From contig NZ_CP031188.1 in assembly GCF_003344925.1 (NCBI RefSeq), positions 2,711,001 to 2,775,000 on the forward strand: DNA of 64,000 nt, written 5' to 3'. Origin of the DNA: Flavobacterium arcticum. Lineage in GTDB: Bacteria > Bacteroidota > Bacteroidia > Flavobacteriales > Flavobacteriaceae. A program made the translations under genes and the position numbers. Under the pieces are notes generated by a model, which worked only from the letters and a program-made list of their open reading frames with translations, ran no database searches and was not told the origin of the DNA. Within the stretch, counting starts at the first letter, position 1; each line of letters starts with the position of its first letter. Of this stretch, positions 44,900-55,293 are shown one piece after another.

Positions 44900-47800
44900 T
44901 TACATATTTCTCCTGTACTGCCCGCCTACTTCAAATAATGCAGCAGTAATTTGACCTAATGAGCTTACTTTGGTAGCTTCCATAAGCTTTTCAAAGATAT
45001 TTTCATTTTTAATAGCCGTTTCTTGTATTACGGCAAGGGTTTCTTTTACCTTTTCGGCATGCGCACTATGTAGCGTATTTAGTGTCTCAATCTGAAATTG
45101 TTTTTCTTCCTCTGTTGCACGGATAACCTCTAATGGTACAACCGTAGGCGAACCTTTACTACTCAAGAAAGTATTTACCCCAATAATAGGGAACTCACCA
45201 GTATGTTTCAAGGTTTCATAATACAAGCTTTCTTCCTGTATTTTACTACGTTGGTACATGGTTTCCATAGCACCAAGTACTCCACCACGCTCTGTAATAC
45301 GGTCAAACTCTGTTAATACGGCTGCTTCTACAAGGTCAGTAAGTTCTTCTATAATAAACGAACCTTGTATTGGGTTTTCGTTTTTAGCAAGTCCTAGCTC
45401 TTTGTTTATGATTAGCTGAATTGCCATTGCTCTACGCACACTCTCCTCTGTGGGTGTAGTAATCGCTTCATCATATGCGTTGGTATGTAGCGAGTTACAA
45501 TTATCATAAATAGCATATAATGCCTGTAGCGTAGTACGAATGTCGTTAAAGTCAATTTCTTGTGCGTGTAGCGAACGTCCTGATGTTTGAATGTGATACT
45601 TCAACATCTGTGCACGCTCGTTAGCGCCGTATTTATTTTTAAGTGCTTTAGCCCATATTTTACGAGCCACACGACCTATTACTGCATATTCAGGGTCGAT
45701 ACCATTACTAAAGAAGAACGACAGGTTAGGACCAAAATCGTTAATGTTCATGCCACGGCTTAGGTAGTATTCCACGTATGTAAAGCCATTAGCAAGCGTA
45801 AACGCTAACTGTGTAATAGGATTAGCACCCGCCTCGGCAATGTGGTATCCTGATATAGAAACCGAGTAGAAGTTCCTTACATTATTAGTAATAAAATATT
45901 CCTGTACATCGCCCATTAATCGAAGTGCAAACTCCGTAGAGAAAATACAAGTGTTTTGTGCTTGGTCTTCTTTTAATATATCGGCTTGCACTGTACCACG
46001 CACTTGGCTTAGGGTACGTATTTTTATTTCATTATATACATCAGCAGGTAGTACCATATCTCCAGTAGCACCTAGTAACATTAACCCTAAACCATCGTTA
46101 CCTTTTGGCAATTCGCCATTATAACGCGGACGTGCTACGCCTTTATCAGCATATATTTTTTTGATTTTTGCTTCAACTTCTGCTTCCAGTCCGTGTTCTT
46201 TAATGTAAAGCTCACATTGCTGGTCGATAGCTGCATTCATAAAGAAACCTAACAACATTGGTGCAGGACCATTAATAGTCATACTCACCGATGTCATAGC
46301 ATCTGCTAGGTTGAAACCTGAATATAATTTTTTAGCATCATCCAAACAGCAGATAGAAACACCTGCATTACCAATTTTACCATAAATATCTGGACGGAAA
46401 TCTGGGTCATTACCATAAAGTGTAACACTATCAAATGCTGTAGATAAACGTTTTGCAGGCATACCTAAGCTTACATAGTGAAAACGTCTGTTGGTACGCT
46501 CGGGACCTCCCTCTCCTGCAAACATACGTGTAGGGTCTTCGCCCTCTCGTTTAAACGGATATAATCCTGATGTAAATGGGAATTCTCCCGGTACATTTTC
46601 TTGTAAACACCAACGTAATATATCGCCCCAAGCCTGATACTTTGGTAAGGCAATTTTCGGTATTTGTGAGTGCGAAAGCGACTCGGTATGCGTTTGTATT
46701 TTTATTTCTTTATTTCTTACTTTAAAGGTATAAACAGGATTTTTATATTTGTTTACTTTTTCATCCCAAGTCAAAATAATTTCCCAATTGTAAGGGTCAA
46801 GATCCATTTTTACACGGTCGAACTCTTTTAGTAAAAGTGACGATAATTCCTGCTTACCGTCTTGCCCTTCGGCTTGGCTCATTGCGAAAGAAGATTCTTC
46901 TATACCAAACTTAGTAAGTTGTGGTATTTTACCTGTAACCGACTCTATGGTTTTATATATACCGTATAGTTTTTGTGCCACCTCTTGCTGAGATAAGGCT
47001 ACCTCATCATACTTACGGTTATTCTCTGCTATTTCGCTTAGATAACGTGTACGGCTTGGCGGAATCACAAATATTTTCTCGCTCATTTCGCGGGTAATTT
47101 CAAAAGTTGACTTTAAGTCGGCTTCTGTTCTTTCCGCTACTTTATCCATTATCTTTTTGTACAGCGTATTCATCCCTGGGTCGTTAAACTGCGAAGCAAT
47201 CGTACCAAATACAGGTAAAGTATCTGGGTCGTCATGCCACAGGTTATGATTACGTTGGTATTGTTTTTTAACATCACGAAGCGCATCTAGCGAACCACGT
47301 TTGTCAAACTTATTAATGGCAACAAGGTCAGCAAAATCAAGCATGTCAATTTTTTCCAACTGTGTAGCAGCACCAAATTCTGGTGTCATTACATATAACG
47401 ACACATCAGAGTGCTCTAATATCTCGGTATCAGATTGACCAATACCTGATGTTTCAAGAATTATAATATCATATTTTGCAGCTTTAAGCACTTGTATAGC
47501 TTCGGCTACATATTTAGAAAGTGCTAAGTTACTTTGCCTTGTAGCAAGCGAACGCATATATACCCTCGGGTTATTTATGGCATTCATCCTGATGCGGTCG
47601 CCCAGTAAAGCACCACCTGTTTTACGCTTAGAAGGGTCTACAGATATAAGACCAATTGTTTTCTCTGGGAAATCAATAAGGAAACGACGTACCAACTCAT
47701 CTACTAAAGATGATTTACCTGCACCACCTGTACCTGTTATACCTAGTACTGGTATTTTTGAAGTTTCGTTTTTCTTATGGATAGCATCAAGCGTTTCTTT

Positions 47801-48340
47801 AGCTATTTCAGGGAAATTCTCTGCTGCCGAGATAACTCTTGCAATAGCTGTAGGTACTTTATCTTCAAGATGATTTGCTTCATCGGTTAGCTTATCGCCA
47901 ATAGGGTAATCGGCTTGTTGTACTAAATCGTTTATCATCCCTTGAAGTCCAAGCTCACGACCATCATCTGGCGAATAAATACGGGTAATACCATATTCGT
48001 GCAACTCTTTTATCTCTTCAGGCAAAATAACACCGCCACCACCACCAAATATTTTTATATGTCCTGCTCCTTTTTCTTTTAAAAGGTCGTGCATATACTT
48101 AAAATATTCGTTGTGCCCACCTTGGTAAGATGTCATGGCTATAGCATTAGCATCTTCTTGTATAGCAGTATTTACCACTTCTTCTACACTACGGTCGTGC
48201 CCAAGGTGTATAACCTCTACACCTGTCGATTGAATAATACGACGCATAATATTTATTGCAGCATCGTGACCATCAAATAATGAGGCTGCTGTAACTATTC
48301 TTACTTTATTTTTGGGAGTATAAGGTTGTGCTTGTTCCAT
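44900..48340 (-). CDS. icmF: Fused isobutyryl-CoA mutase / methylmalonyl-CoA-mutase-family protein (IcmF-like)
   Basis: A 1146-residue adenosylcobalamin enzyme that carries its own G-protein chaperone. Order: N-terminal B12-binding domain (base-off His in DGHDAAIN, about residue 25; SYQGGH; GGGGGVI), MeaB-like GTPase with P-loop [12 protein letters not shown] (about 200-211) and NKFDKRG, linker, then the mutase TIM barrel with [15 protein letters not shown] and [19 protein letters not shown]. This is the IcmF arrangement, isomerising isobutyryl- and butyryl-CoA; some relatives act on other acyl-CoAs, so the substrate is not certain. The ATG at 48340 is preferred to one at 48367, which adds nine unrelated residues. 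Confidence 0.93.
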   Translation of the reverse strand: MEQAQPYTPKNKVRIVTAASLFDGHDAAINIMRRIIQSTGVEVIHLGHDRSVEEVVNTAIQEDANAIAMTSYQGGHNEYFKYMHDLLKEKGAGHIKIFGGGGGVILPEEIKELHEYGITRIYSPDDGRELGLQGMINDLVQQADYPIGDKLTDEANHLEDKVPTAIARVISAAENFPEIAKETLDAIHKKNETSKIPVLGITGTGGAGKSSLVDELVRRFLIDFPEKTIGLISVDPSKRKTGGALLGDRIRMNAINNPRVYMRSLATRQSNLALSKYVAEAIQVLKAAKYDIIILETSGIGQSDTEILEHSDVSLYVMTPEFGAATQLEKIDMLDFADLVAINKFDKRGSLDALRDVKKQYQRNHNLWHDDPDTLPVFGTIASQFNDPGMNTLYKKIMDKVAERTEADLKSTFEITREMSEKIFVIPPSRTRYLSEIAENNRKYDEVALSQQEVAQKLYGIYKTIESVTGKIPQLTKFGIEESSFAMSQAEGQDGKQELSSLLLKEFDRVKMDLDPYNWEIILTWDEKVNKYKNPVYTFKVRNKEIKIQTHTESLSHSQIPKIALPKYQAWGDILRWCLQENVPGEFPFTSGLYPFKREGEDPTRMFAGEGGPERTNRRFHYVSLGMPAKRLSTAFDSVTLYGNDPDFRPDIYGKIGNAGVSICCLDDAKKLYSGFNLADAMTSVSMTINGPAPMLLGFFMNAAIDQQCELYIKEHGLEAEVEAKIKKIYADKGVARPRYNGELPKGNDGLGLMLLGATGDMVLPADVYNEIKIRTLSQVRGTVQADILKEDQAQNTCIFSTEFALRLMGDVQEYFITNNVRNFYSVSISGYHIAEAGANPITQLAFTLANGFTYVEYYLSRGMNINDFGPNLSFFFSNGIDPEYAVIGRVARKIWAKALKNKYGANERAQMLKYHIQTSGRSLHAQEIDFNDIRTTLQALYAIYDNCNSLHTNAYDEAITTPTEESVRRAMAIQLIINKELGLAKNENPIQGSFIIEELTDLVEAAVLTEFDRITERGGVLGAMETMYQRSKIQEESLYYETLKHTGEFPIIGVNTFLSSKGSPTVVPLEVIRATEEEKQFQIETLNTLHSAHAEKVKETLAVIQETAIKNENIFEKLMEATKVSSLGQITAALFEVGGQYRRNM

Positions 48341-48367
48341 TGTTGAAATATATTCAATTTTAAGCAC

Positions 48368-48397
48368 GCAATTTACGGAATTATTAAAAAATTCAAA
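48368..48397 (-). promoter_or_regulatory. Possible promoter of icmF
   Basis: On the minus strand TTTG (48394-48397), an 18-base spacer and TAAATTGC (48368-48375; 6 of 8 to consensus), 27 bases before the ATG. Confidence 0.4.
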
Positions 48398-48439
48398 GCA
48401 AATTAGAGGTATAAAAATGTATATGGTAAAAAAGCTAAC

Positions 48440-48628
48440 TTATTGTACTGCTTTTGCTTTTCGTTCTTTAATTATCTTTCTAAGCTCTGGAGCTATATAA
48501 GATAAAACTACAGTGAATACCCCTACAAAAAGAGCATCGTTTAGGTTATTATAAACAAAGTAGTATAACACACCTGTAAATACTGACGACAATAAAACAA
48601 AAACTAAAATAATTTTAATAATTCGCAT
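48440..48628 (-). CDS. Small membrane protein of unknown function
   Basis: A 62-residue protein with two hydrophobic helices (MRIIKIILVFVLLSSVFTGV and, after a short polar loop, the segment ending SYIAPELR) and a basic C-terminus (KERKAKAVQ). The ATG at 48628 is preferred to that at 48658. It lies upstream of icmF on the same strand, but with about 100 bases between, so a shared transcript is uncertain. No known family was recognised. Confidence 0.5.
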   Translation of the reverse strand: MRIIKIILVFVLLSSVFTGVLYYFVYNNLNDALFVGVFTVVLSYIAPELRKIIKERKAKAVQ

Positions 48629-48685
48629 GATGTGAAACGTATTTGATATACATATCAAATATAATAAATTAAAAGTTGATTTTAT

Positions 48686-49339
48686 TTACATAACAAACTG
48701 ATGCACAACTCCGCTATTCATAAACAATACACGAGTATGATAAGAATGGGCTTTTATTGTTACAGGGTACCATTCGCGCTCATTTTCAACTAAAATAAAA
48801 AGTCCCTCATCATTGCCCAAAACAGTAAATTGTTCTGCACGAGGCTGTCTATGAAAAATAGGTACTCCAAACTTTGCGGTAATACTATCGGCAAACTCAG
48901 GAACTTTTTGAGTAACCAAACCTATTTCGCTTATCGAAATATAAGATTCATTACTAAAAGCTGTACTAGATAATACATTATTATCATAGCGAGTAATGAA
49001 CTCTAGTATATTACCATTATTATCATAAAAATAGAAAGATCGCGCATGCCAATTCCTAAAATCGGCAATATTGCTTCCGCCTGGCACGGGTATAATATCG
49101 ACTTTCTTTTTCATAAAGTCATGCCCTTCATCAAATCGATTATTAGGAATATCTATAGCAAAATGATATACGGGTTTTACATTTTCAGATTTTTTAAAAA
49201 TCAGCTTGGTATAGCCTATTTGGTAAAAAAGTACTGATTTACCTTCTTTCATATATGGTTCCAGCCCTAGAACCTCTCTATAAAAAGATTCTGTTCCAGT
49301 AATAGTATCCGTAAGCAATTCCAGTTCTAATATTTTCAT
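48686..49339 (-). CDS. VOC (glyoxalase-fold) protein
   Basis: A 217-residue protein with two beta-alpha-beta-beta-beta units: residues 1-115 (KILELELLTDTITGTESFYREVLGL opening, split by a turn; FHFAIDIPNNRF-like HFAIDI; NILEFITR with the ligand Glu) and a shorter second unit 128-217 starting ISISEIGLVTQKV. The first unit keeps a His/Glu pair suited to a metal site. Members include dioxygenases, lyases and resistance proteins; the substrate here is unknown. It is 58 bases upstream of the small membrane protein gene. Confidence 0.8.
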   Translation of the reverse strand: MKILELELLTDTITGTESFYREVLGLEPYMKEGKSVLFYQIGYTKLIFKKSENVKPVYHFAIDIPNNRFDEGHDFMKKKVDIIPVPGGSNIADFRNWHARSFYFYDNNGNILEFITRYDNNVLSSTAFSNESYISISEIGLVTQKVPEFADSITAKFGVPIFHRQPRAEQFTVLGNDEGLFILVENEREWYPVTIKAHSYHTRVLFMNSGVVHQFVM

Positions 49340-49404
49340 TTGAAGATGGTTTCAATACTAAGCAAGGTAGTCAATTCTTAAATGTAATGATATTTTTATT
49401 ATGT

Positions 49405-49436
49405 AAATAAGCCTCTGCATTACAGAGGCTTATTTG
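49405..49436. terminator. Terminator after the catalase gene
   Basis: A 13-base perfect stem AAATAAGCCTCTG / CAGAGGCTTATTT with a five-base loop CATTA, 21 bases past the catalase stop on the minus strand. Confidence 0.85.
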
Positions 49437-49456
49437 TTATTTGTGAAATGTTTTTA

Positions 49457-50935
49457 TTATCTCATCATATCCATATCTACATTAATACCTAATCCTTTGG
49501 CTATTGCCATACCTAGGTTAACATCAGCTCTAAACCAGTGGCAGAGTTGCCTATTGATTATTTCTTCTTTTTTAACACCGTTTATCCCACTCATAGCTCC
49601 AACAATATTGTGTATAGTATTGGCTTTAGCCTCATCTGTCATCAATCGGAAAAGGTTTCCTGGTTGTGTATAGTGGTCATTCTCATTTTCTGCATTGCGA
49701 TCATACCAGTCGGCTATACTGCTCTCCAACTCCTGTGCAGGTTCTTTATAGCTTTCATCTATTTTTATATCATCAAAGCTATTCGGGAAGTAATTTGGTT
49801 TACTACCTCCGTTACCATCAATTCGCATAGCTCCATCTCTCTGGTAATTATTCACAGCAAAAGGACAGCGGTTTACAGGTATTTGCTCATAATTCGCTCC
49901 TAATCTATAACGATGTGCATCTGGGTAAGACAATAACCTACCTTGCAACATCTTATCTGGTGAGTACCCCACACCATCTACCACGTGTGCAGGAGCAAAA
50001 GCAGCCTGCTCTACATCCTGAAAATAATTATCGGGGTTACGATTTAGCTCTAGTACCCCAACATCTATAAGCGGATAATCTTTATGTGGCCATACTTTAG
50101 TCAAGTCAAACGGGTTAAGATGATACGTTTTTGCTTCTGCTTCGGGCATTACCTGTATTTTTAAATTCCATTTAGGGTAATTGCCTTGCTCTATATTTTC
50201 AAAAAGATCACGTTGCGAAAAATCAGGATCTTTACCTTTCATTGCTGTAGCCTCTTCATCGGTAAAATTTTTAATTCCTTGTGCTGTTTTAAAATGGAAT
50301 TTTACATAAAAGCGCTCATCATTTTTATTCATGAACGAAAAAGTATGGCTACCATAACCATTCATGTGTCTATGCCCATAGGGTGTACCTCTATCGCTCA
50401 TTAAAATTAATACCTGATGTAAACTTTCGGGGTTAAGCGACCAGTAGTCCCACATCATAGTAGGCGATTTCATATTGGTTTGCGGGTCGCGTTTTTGGGT
50501 ATGTATAAAGTCGCCAAACTTTTTAGGATCTTTTATAAAAAATACTGGAGTATTATTTCCTACCAAATCCCAATTGCCATCTTCGGTATAAAATTTCAGT
50601 GCAAAACCACGAGGGTCACGCTCCGTATCAGCAGAACCTTTTTCGCCCCCTACAGTAGAAAAACGAAGCAATGTATTTGTCTGTTTTCCAACTTCCGAAA
50701 ATAATTTAGCTTTGGTATATTTAGTAATATCATGTGTAACTGTAAAAGTACCAAATGCCGCAGAGCCTTTAGCATGTACTACCCTTTCAGGAATACGCTC
50801 TCTATTAAAATGAGCCATTTTTTCGTGTAGTATATAATCTTCTAGTAATATAGGTCCGCGAGGTCCTACAGTTTTCGAATCTTCATTCTCTGTATAAGGT
50901 CTTCCTGAGGCGGTTGTAAGTTTATTATGTTTCAT
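49457..50935 (-). CDS. katA: Monofunctional haem catalase
   Basis: Decomposes hydrogen peroxide. A 492-residue small-subunit clade 3-type catalase: catalytic His54 in [12 protein letters not shown], Asn127 in VGNNTPVFF, and the proximal haem-ligand Tyr in [14 protein letters not shown]. No signal peptide, hence cytoplasmic. It is monocistronic, with a perfect -7 box upstream and a strong terminator downstream. Two Fur-family regulators occur in the window and could control it, but no matching operator was seen here. Confidence 0.96.
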   Translation of the reverse strand: MKHNKLTTASGRPYTENEDSKTVGPRGPILLEDYILHEKMAHFNRERIPERVVHAKGSAAFGTFTVTHDITKYTKAKLFSEVGKQTNTLLRFSTVGGEKGSADTERDPRGFALKFYTEDGNWDLVGNNTPVFFIKDPKKFGDFIHTQKRDPQTNMKSPTMMWDYWSLNPESLHQVLILMSDRGTPYGHRHMNGYGSHTFSFMNKNDERFYVKFHFKTAQGIKNFTDEEATAMKGKDPDFSQRDLFENIEQGNYPKWNLKIQVMPEAEAKTYHLNPFDLTKVWPHKDYPLIDVGVLELNRNPDNYFQDVEQAAFAPAHVVDGVGYSPDKMLQGRLLSYPDAHRYRLGANYEQIPVNRCPFAVNNYQRDGAMRIDGNGGSKPNYFPNSFDDIKIDESYKEPAQELESSIADWYDRNAENENDHYTQPGNLFRLMTDEAKANTIHNIVGAMSGINGVKKEEIINRQLCHWFRADVNLGMAIAKGLGINVDMDMMR

Positions 50936-50963
50936 AGTTATATGGTTTATAGATTTTAATTAC

Positions 50964-50971
50964 ACAAATAT
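50964..50971 (-). promoter_or_regulatory. Predicted -7 box of the catalase gene
   Basis: On the minus strand TATATTTG, perfect consensus, 28 bases before the ATG; a TTTG lies 23 bases upstream, a longer spacer than usual. Confidence 0.55.
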
Positions 50972-51080
50972 AATTTTCAATAGTATTTATTTATACAAAA
51001 AAGCATTGTTTATACTTATACAATGATAATAACACTCTATTGGAACAGTTTTTGTTTAAATTTATGAAAAATAAAAGACA

Positions 51081-51812
51081 ATGAGAAAAATAGTATTCAC
51101 TTTATTATTAGTAACTACCTTATATACAAATGCTAATGCTCAATTTAAAGACCTACTTAACAAAGCAAAAGATAAGGTGAGTAGTGTAACAGGAGATAAC
51201 TCACTTAGTAATACAGACATTGCATCTGGACTTAAAGAAGCACTTAATAAAGGGGTAACAGAGCAAGTTACCAAACTAACGGCTGAAGATGGTTTTTATA
51301 AAAATGAAGCTGTAAAAATACTGCTACCCGAAGAGCTGCAAAAAGTAGATAAAACTCTTAGAAAAATGGGTATGAACGATCTTGCCGATGAAGGTATAAA
51401 GGTACTGAACCGTGCTGCCGAAGAAGCTGTAAAAGAGGCTACACCAATATTTGTAGATGCTATAACTAATATGAGTTTTAACGATGCTAAAAATATATTA
51501 GTAGGTGAAGATAACTCGGCAACACTATACCTCGAAAAAACAACAACTCAACCACTATATACAAAATTTAGTCCTGTAGTAAATGAATCGTTAGAAAAAG
51601 TAGGTGCTAATACCGTTTGGGAAACTATTATAACAAAATATAACAGTTTACCTTTTGTTAGTGATGTAAACCCAGACCTTACTGACTATGTTACCAATAA
51701 AGCTCTAGAAGGTGTTTTTACCATGATAGCAGTAGAAGAAAAGGATATAAGGACAAATTTATCGTCTAGAACTTCCGATTTGTTAAAAAAAGTATTTGCT
51801 TTACAGGATTAA
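51081..51812 (+). CDS. DUF4197-domain exported protein, copy 1
   Basis: A 243-residue protein with a signal peptide (cleavage after ANA, about residue 20). The mature part is one DUF4197 domain: LSNTDIASGLKEALNKG, KNEAVKILLPEELQKVDKTLR, GMNDLADEGIKVLNRAAEEA and the end block NPDLTDYVTNKALEGVF. It is all helical. It is a tandem paralogue of the next gene; copy 1 lacks a lipobox cysteine, so it is probably soluble in the periplasm. DUF4197 has no known function. Confidence 0.85.
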   Translation: MRKIVFTLLLVTTLYTNANAQFKDLLNKAKDKVSSVTGDNSLSNTDIASGLKEALNKGVTEQVTKLTAEDGFYKNEAVKILLPEELQKVDKTLRKMGMNDLADEGIKVLNRAAEEAVKEATPIFVDAITNMSFNDAKNILVGEDNSATLYLEKTTTQPLYTKFSPVVNESLEKVGANTVWETIITKYNSLPFVSDVNPDLTDYVTNKALEGVFTMIAVEEKDIRTNLSSRTSDLLKKVFALQD

Positions 51813-51828
51813 ACAAAAGCATTTATTT

Positions 51829-52539
51829 ATGAAGAAAATATTTGGAGCTATAATAGCCATATCATTTACCCTTTCGAGCTGTGCCGAATTACAACAAGTA
51901 GCCTCTCAACTACCACAAGCATCAGGAATTCTGAGTAATGCCGATATCGCATCGGGGCTTAAAGAAGCTCTTGATAAAGGTATTGACAAACAAGTAGCTA
52001 AACTTACTAAAACTGATGGTTTTTATAAAAACCAAATGGTAAAAATACTATTGCCAGATGAATTGCAACAGGTAGATAAAACTTTACGTAAAATAGGGTT
52101 AAGTAAACTTGCTGATGAGGGATTAAAAGTAATGAATCGTGCTGCCGAAGATGCTGTAAAAGAAGCTACACCAATATTTGTATCGGCTGTTAAAAATATG
52201 ACTTTTAATGATGCTAAAAATATACTTATGGGTGCTGATAATTCAGCGACAAATTACCTACAAAGTACAACATCATCACAATTATATACTAAATTTAATC
52301 CTGTTATAAAATCGTCTTTTGACAAAGTAGGAGCTGATAAAATATGGAGTAATATAATAGCTAAATATAATGCAGTCCCTTTTGTAGAAAAAGTAAACCC
52401 AGACCTTACTGATTATGTTACCAACAAAGCATTAGAAGGTGTTTTTACTATGATAGCGGTAGAAGAAAAGGATATACGTACTAATATTAACGAGAGAACA
52501 TCTACGTTACTTAAAAAAGTATTTGCTTTGCAAGATTAA
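51829..52539 (+). CDS. DUF4197-domain lipoprotein, copy 2
   Basis: A 236-residue paralogue of the preceding protein, with a lipoprotein signal peptide (lipobox TLSSC, Cys about residue 18), so it is membrane-anchored. The DUF4197 core is strongly conserved with copy 1 (LSNADIASGLKEALDKG, the end block with EEKDIRTN and LLKKVFALQD). The start at ATG 51829, 17 bases past the copy 1 stop, gives the correct lipobox; an in-frame TTG at 51796 is inside copy 1 and rejected. The two are almost certainly co-transcribed. The function is unknown. Confidence 0.85.
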   Translation: MKKIFGAIIAISFTLSSCAELQQVASQLPQASGILSNADIASGLKEALDKGIDKQVAKLTKTDGFYKNQMVKILLPDELQQVDKTLRKIGLSKLADEGLKVMNRAAEDAVKEATPIFVSAVKNMTFNDAKNILMGADNSATNYLQSTTSSQLYTKFNPVIKSSFDKVGADKIWSNIIAKYNAVPFVEKVNPDLTDYVTNKALEGVFTMIAVEEKDIRTNINERTSTLLKKVFALQD

Positions 52540-52663
52540 TGCGCTTAAAAACTCATTATCAATAACATATAAATAACACACACTTAACAAATATGCGGAA
52601 ATTAATCGTTTATTTTGCACTCAAATAGATGAGTTTTCTCAAAAGTTAGTTAGAGTTAGTTAG
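52540..52663. repeat. Intergenic region with a short tandem repeat; possible small RNA
   Basis: The 180-base gap between DUF4197 copy 2 and the dihaem oxidoreductase holds AGTTAGTTAG twice in direct repeat at 52644-52663 and a -7-like TATTTTGC about 52612-52619, leading into the hairpin at 52664. No open frame was seen. Confidence 0.35.
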
Positions 52664-52697
52664 AAAAATGCCGATATAGTATTATATCGGCATTTTT
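52664..52697. terminator. Bidirectional terminator between the DUF4197 pair and the dihaem oxidoreductase gene
   Basis: Perfect 15-base stem AAAAATGCCGATATA / TATATCGGCATTTTT with a four-base loop GTAT. Confidence 0.9.
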
Positions 52698-52721
52698 ATT
52701 ATCTGTAAATCAGTATAGTTA

Positions 52722-54101
52722 CTATAGCGAACCAAGGAATGCTAGTAGCGCTTCTCTATCAGATTTTTTCAACTTTTTAAAGGCTTTTTGAGTATTTTCT
52801 GCCTCACCTCCATGCCATAATATGGCTTCGGTAAGATTGCGTGCCCTACCATCGTGTAAGAAATTTGTATGCCCATTTACAAGCTCAGTAAGCCCTATAC
52901 CCCATAAAGGTCGGGTTTTCCATTCTCTACCATCAGCCATATAATCAGGTCTATTATCTGCAAGTCCTTCTCCCATATCATGCACAAGCATATCTGTATA
53001 AGGATAAAATGTTTGGAACGAAATAGCCGAAATAGGACTATATCCTGTTTTTTGACGCGGTGTATGGCATGATGCACAACCAATACGTTCAAAAATAGCA
53101 GCACCTTGTTTTACCTGTACATTATCTATGCCTCTTGGTGCAGGCACGGCAAGCGTTTGGCAATATAAAACTACTTGGTCTAATATATCTGAAGATAGTT
53201 CAGGGTCATCGCCAAAACCATCGCTACCATTAGATTGCCCTTCGCCTGTTTCTGTATTATGTACTACATTAGTTATACCCATATCTTCTACATAAGCAGT
53301 AGCACATTGAGTTCTTATAGTTCCTGTATTAGCTTTCCAGCCAAAACGTCCTAATACTGTTTGTTGCATAAACTTATCCCAAACATAGTTTGCTTTACCA
53401 GATATACCATCGCCATTAGCATCGGCTATATCTTGCATTGCTACTATATCAGCTTCAGGTATAGCCTCTAGTAATCCTAACCCAAAAACAGGTGAACCTA
53501 TTCTTGCCGAAAGCATTGTACCAGCAGGTACAGGTATATAAGTATCAAATAGTGAAAATTCAGGTTTGCGTAATGCTACAACTGTACCATCATCAAAAGT
53601 TTCTATAACTTCGGTAAAAGCTACATTATAGCTTGCTTCGGGCATGTAACCAAATATCGCTTGATTTTGTATTTGTCCTCCAAATCCCGGTACAGGGTTA
53701 GGTCCGCCATGTTCATCCATACCTGCTATACTAGAGCGTAACAATAAACCACTCCTGTTATTAAGCATATCAGGAAAAGCTGCTCTACCATCGCGCGGAT
53801 GACATGATATACAAGACGAACTATTAAATATTGGCCCTAGCCCTTGATTGATAGTAGAAGGAGCTGTTACAAAAACAGATTCAAAATCTACATCGCCTAA
53901 AAGGTGCATTTCAAGATCAGTACTAGTAAGGTTTGGTGCAGGTGTTCTATAAGCATTACTGGTTACACTAAAAAGTGTAGTTTCGCCACCAGCATAAAGC
54001 CTTTCAGATAAGTCTACTACCTCAGTATAACTAGATGTATCATCATTTTGACAGGATACAAAACCTAAAATTAAAATCGGGAAAAGAATTTTTTTAATCA
54101 T
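52722..54101 (-). CDS. Dihaem oxidoreductase (DHOR family) lipoprotein
   Basis: A 459-residue exported c-type cytochrome with a lipobox (LGFVSC, Cys17) and two haem-binding CxxCH motifs, CISCH at 97-101 and CASCH at 342-346, the spacing of the MauG-related DHOR family. The end is helical (HDGRARNLTEAILWHGGEA) as in cytochrome c peroxidase-like proteins. It is the third gene of a minus-strand operon with an imelysin and a porin-like protein, a set that in Bacteroidota is usually linked to metal (iron) uptake; the reaction it catalyses is not established. Confidence 0.88.
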   Translation of the reverse strand: MIKKILFPILILGFVSCQNDDTSSYTEVVDLSERLYAGGETTLFSVTSNAYRTPAPNLTSTDLEMHLLGDVDFESVFVTAPSTINQGLGPIFNSSSCISCHPRDGRAAFPDMLNNRSGLLLRSSIAGMDEHGGPNPVPGFGGQIQNQAIFGYMPEASYNVAFTEVIETFDDGTVVALRKPEFSLFDTYIPVPAGTMLSARIGSPVFGLGLLEAIPEADIVAMQDIADANGDGISGKANYVWDKFMQQTVLGRFGWKANTGTIRTQCATAYVEDMGITNVVHNTETGEGQSNGSDGFGDDPELSSDILDQVVLYCQTLAVPAPRGIDNVQVKQGAAIFERIGCASCHTPRQKTGYSPISAISFQTFYPYTDMLVHDMGEGLADNRPDYMADGREWKTRPLWGIGLTELVNGHTNFLHDGRARNLTEAILWHGGEAENTQKAFKKLKKSDREALLAFLGSL

Positions 54102-54176
54102 GTATAGAAAATGAAAAGAAGAATACCCTTACAAGTAAGGATATTCTTCGGTTTTTATAAACGTATATTTTATAAA

Positions 54177-55256
54177 CTACAGGCTATTAACATAGGGCTT
54201 AAGGTTACCCTGAAGTACGGCTAAAAGTTCACTTACTCTTTGCTGCGCTACAGATACCGATTCTCTATTATTATAAATAGCATCAGTAAAAGTACCAGGT
54301 ATATTTTCTATCGCTGTTATTGCAGCCGTTATTTTTGCTTTAATATCAGCATCAAGTGTAGGGTTAGTAAGTGCAACAATATCTGTAAGACCTGCTCCAT
54401 CTACACCATTAAAATCGCCCATATATATGTTTTGAATACTACGGATGTTGTTTGCAAAATCAAGTTTTGAGTTATTACTAAAACGAGACTCTTCAAACTG
54501 AGCATTTGGTGTACCACCTTCAGAGTTTAAAGGGTCTTCAATTTTACCATTAGCTACCTCATCAGATATTATAATAATTCCTTCTATAACTTCTTCAAGT
54601 GCTGCTTTTTGTGAAGGGTAAAGGTTACTACTTACACCTGCATTGATAAAGTTTGATCCAAAGTTACCACCATCTGCTTTCCATCCATCATATAATGTTT
54701 GGGTATTACTTTGCAAGTCGGCTGCAGCAGCTACAAGATACTCTAATTGTCTCTCTGTCATTTGCTCAACTGTTTTATCACCGTTTTCACCCCATAATAA
54801 AAACTCAATAAGGTGAAAACCTCTTGCTTCATTATTAGTTGCAATAACTTCTGGTGTTATAGGCTGACCACTATTAAGTATAGCGTTCATAGAGCTAACA
54901 TCTACAGGCCATGTATCCATTGCTGGGTCTATACCTCCTGTATCTACAGGACCATAAAGAAACCCCTCTGACTCTTCCCATGGTGCACGTGTAGCACTCC
55001 ATGCTGTTCTTGCAGCATTAAAATTTTCTTCAGTAGTCTCAGTAGAAAGTGTGCTTACAGCTGTTCTTAATGCTAGTGCTTTTTCATTAAGATCATTGTA
55101 TGTTGCTGTAATTACATCTGTTGTTAAGTCTGTTAAAACCTCTGTATAAAGTACTCCATTAGTATTAGTATCTGCTGAATCATCGTTATTACTACAACCA
55201 ATAAATGTTGTAGATGCCATTGCTAAAAGACTAAGGCTGAATATTCTTTTTTTCAT
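54177..55256 (-). CDS. Imelysin-family lipoprotein
   Basis: A 359-residue lipoprotein (lipobox FIGC, Cys21) of the imelysin/EfeO M75 peptidase-like family. The family motif GxHxxE is present as GFHLIE (146-151), followed by FLLWGENGDK. The domain is an all-helical bundle implicated in periplasmic iron binding, and not a proven peptidase. Neighbours are the dihaem oxidoreductase (downstream, 75 bases) and the porin-like gene (upstream, 37 bases), the same strand. Confidence 0.9.
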   Translation of the reverse strand: MKKRIFSLSLLAMASTTFIGCSNNDDSADTNTNGVLYTEVLTDLTTDVITATYNDLNEKALALRTAVSTLSTETTEENFNAARTAWSATRAPWEESEGFLYGPVDTGGIDPAMDTWPVDVSSMNAILNSGQPITPEVIATNNEARGFHLIEFLLWGENGDKTVEQMTERQLEYLVAAAADLQSNTQTLYDGWKADGGNFGSNFINAGVSSNLYPSQKAALEEVIEGIIIISDEVANGKIEDPLNSEGGTPNAQFEESRFSNNSKLDFANNIRSIQNIYMGDFNGVDGAGLTDIVALTNPTLDADIKAKITAAITAIENIPGTFTDAIYNNRESVSVAQQRVSELLAVLQGNLKPYVNSL

Positions 55257-55293
55257 AATATGAATTATATATAGTGTTAATTAATTTTAAATC

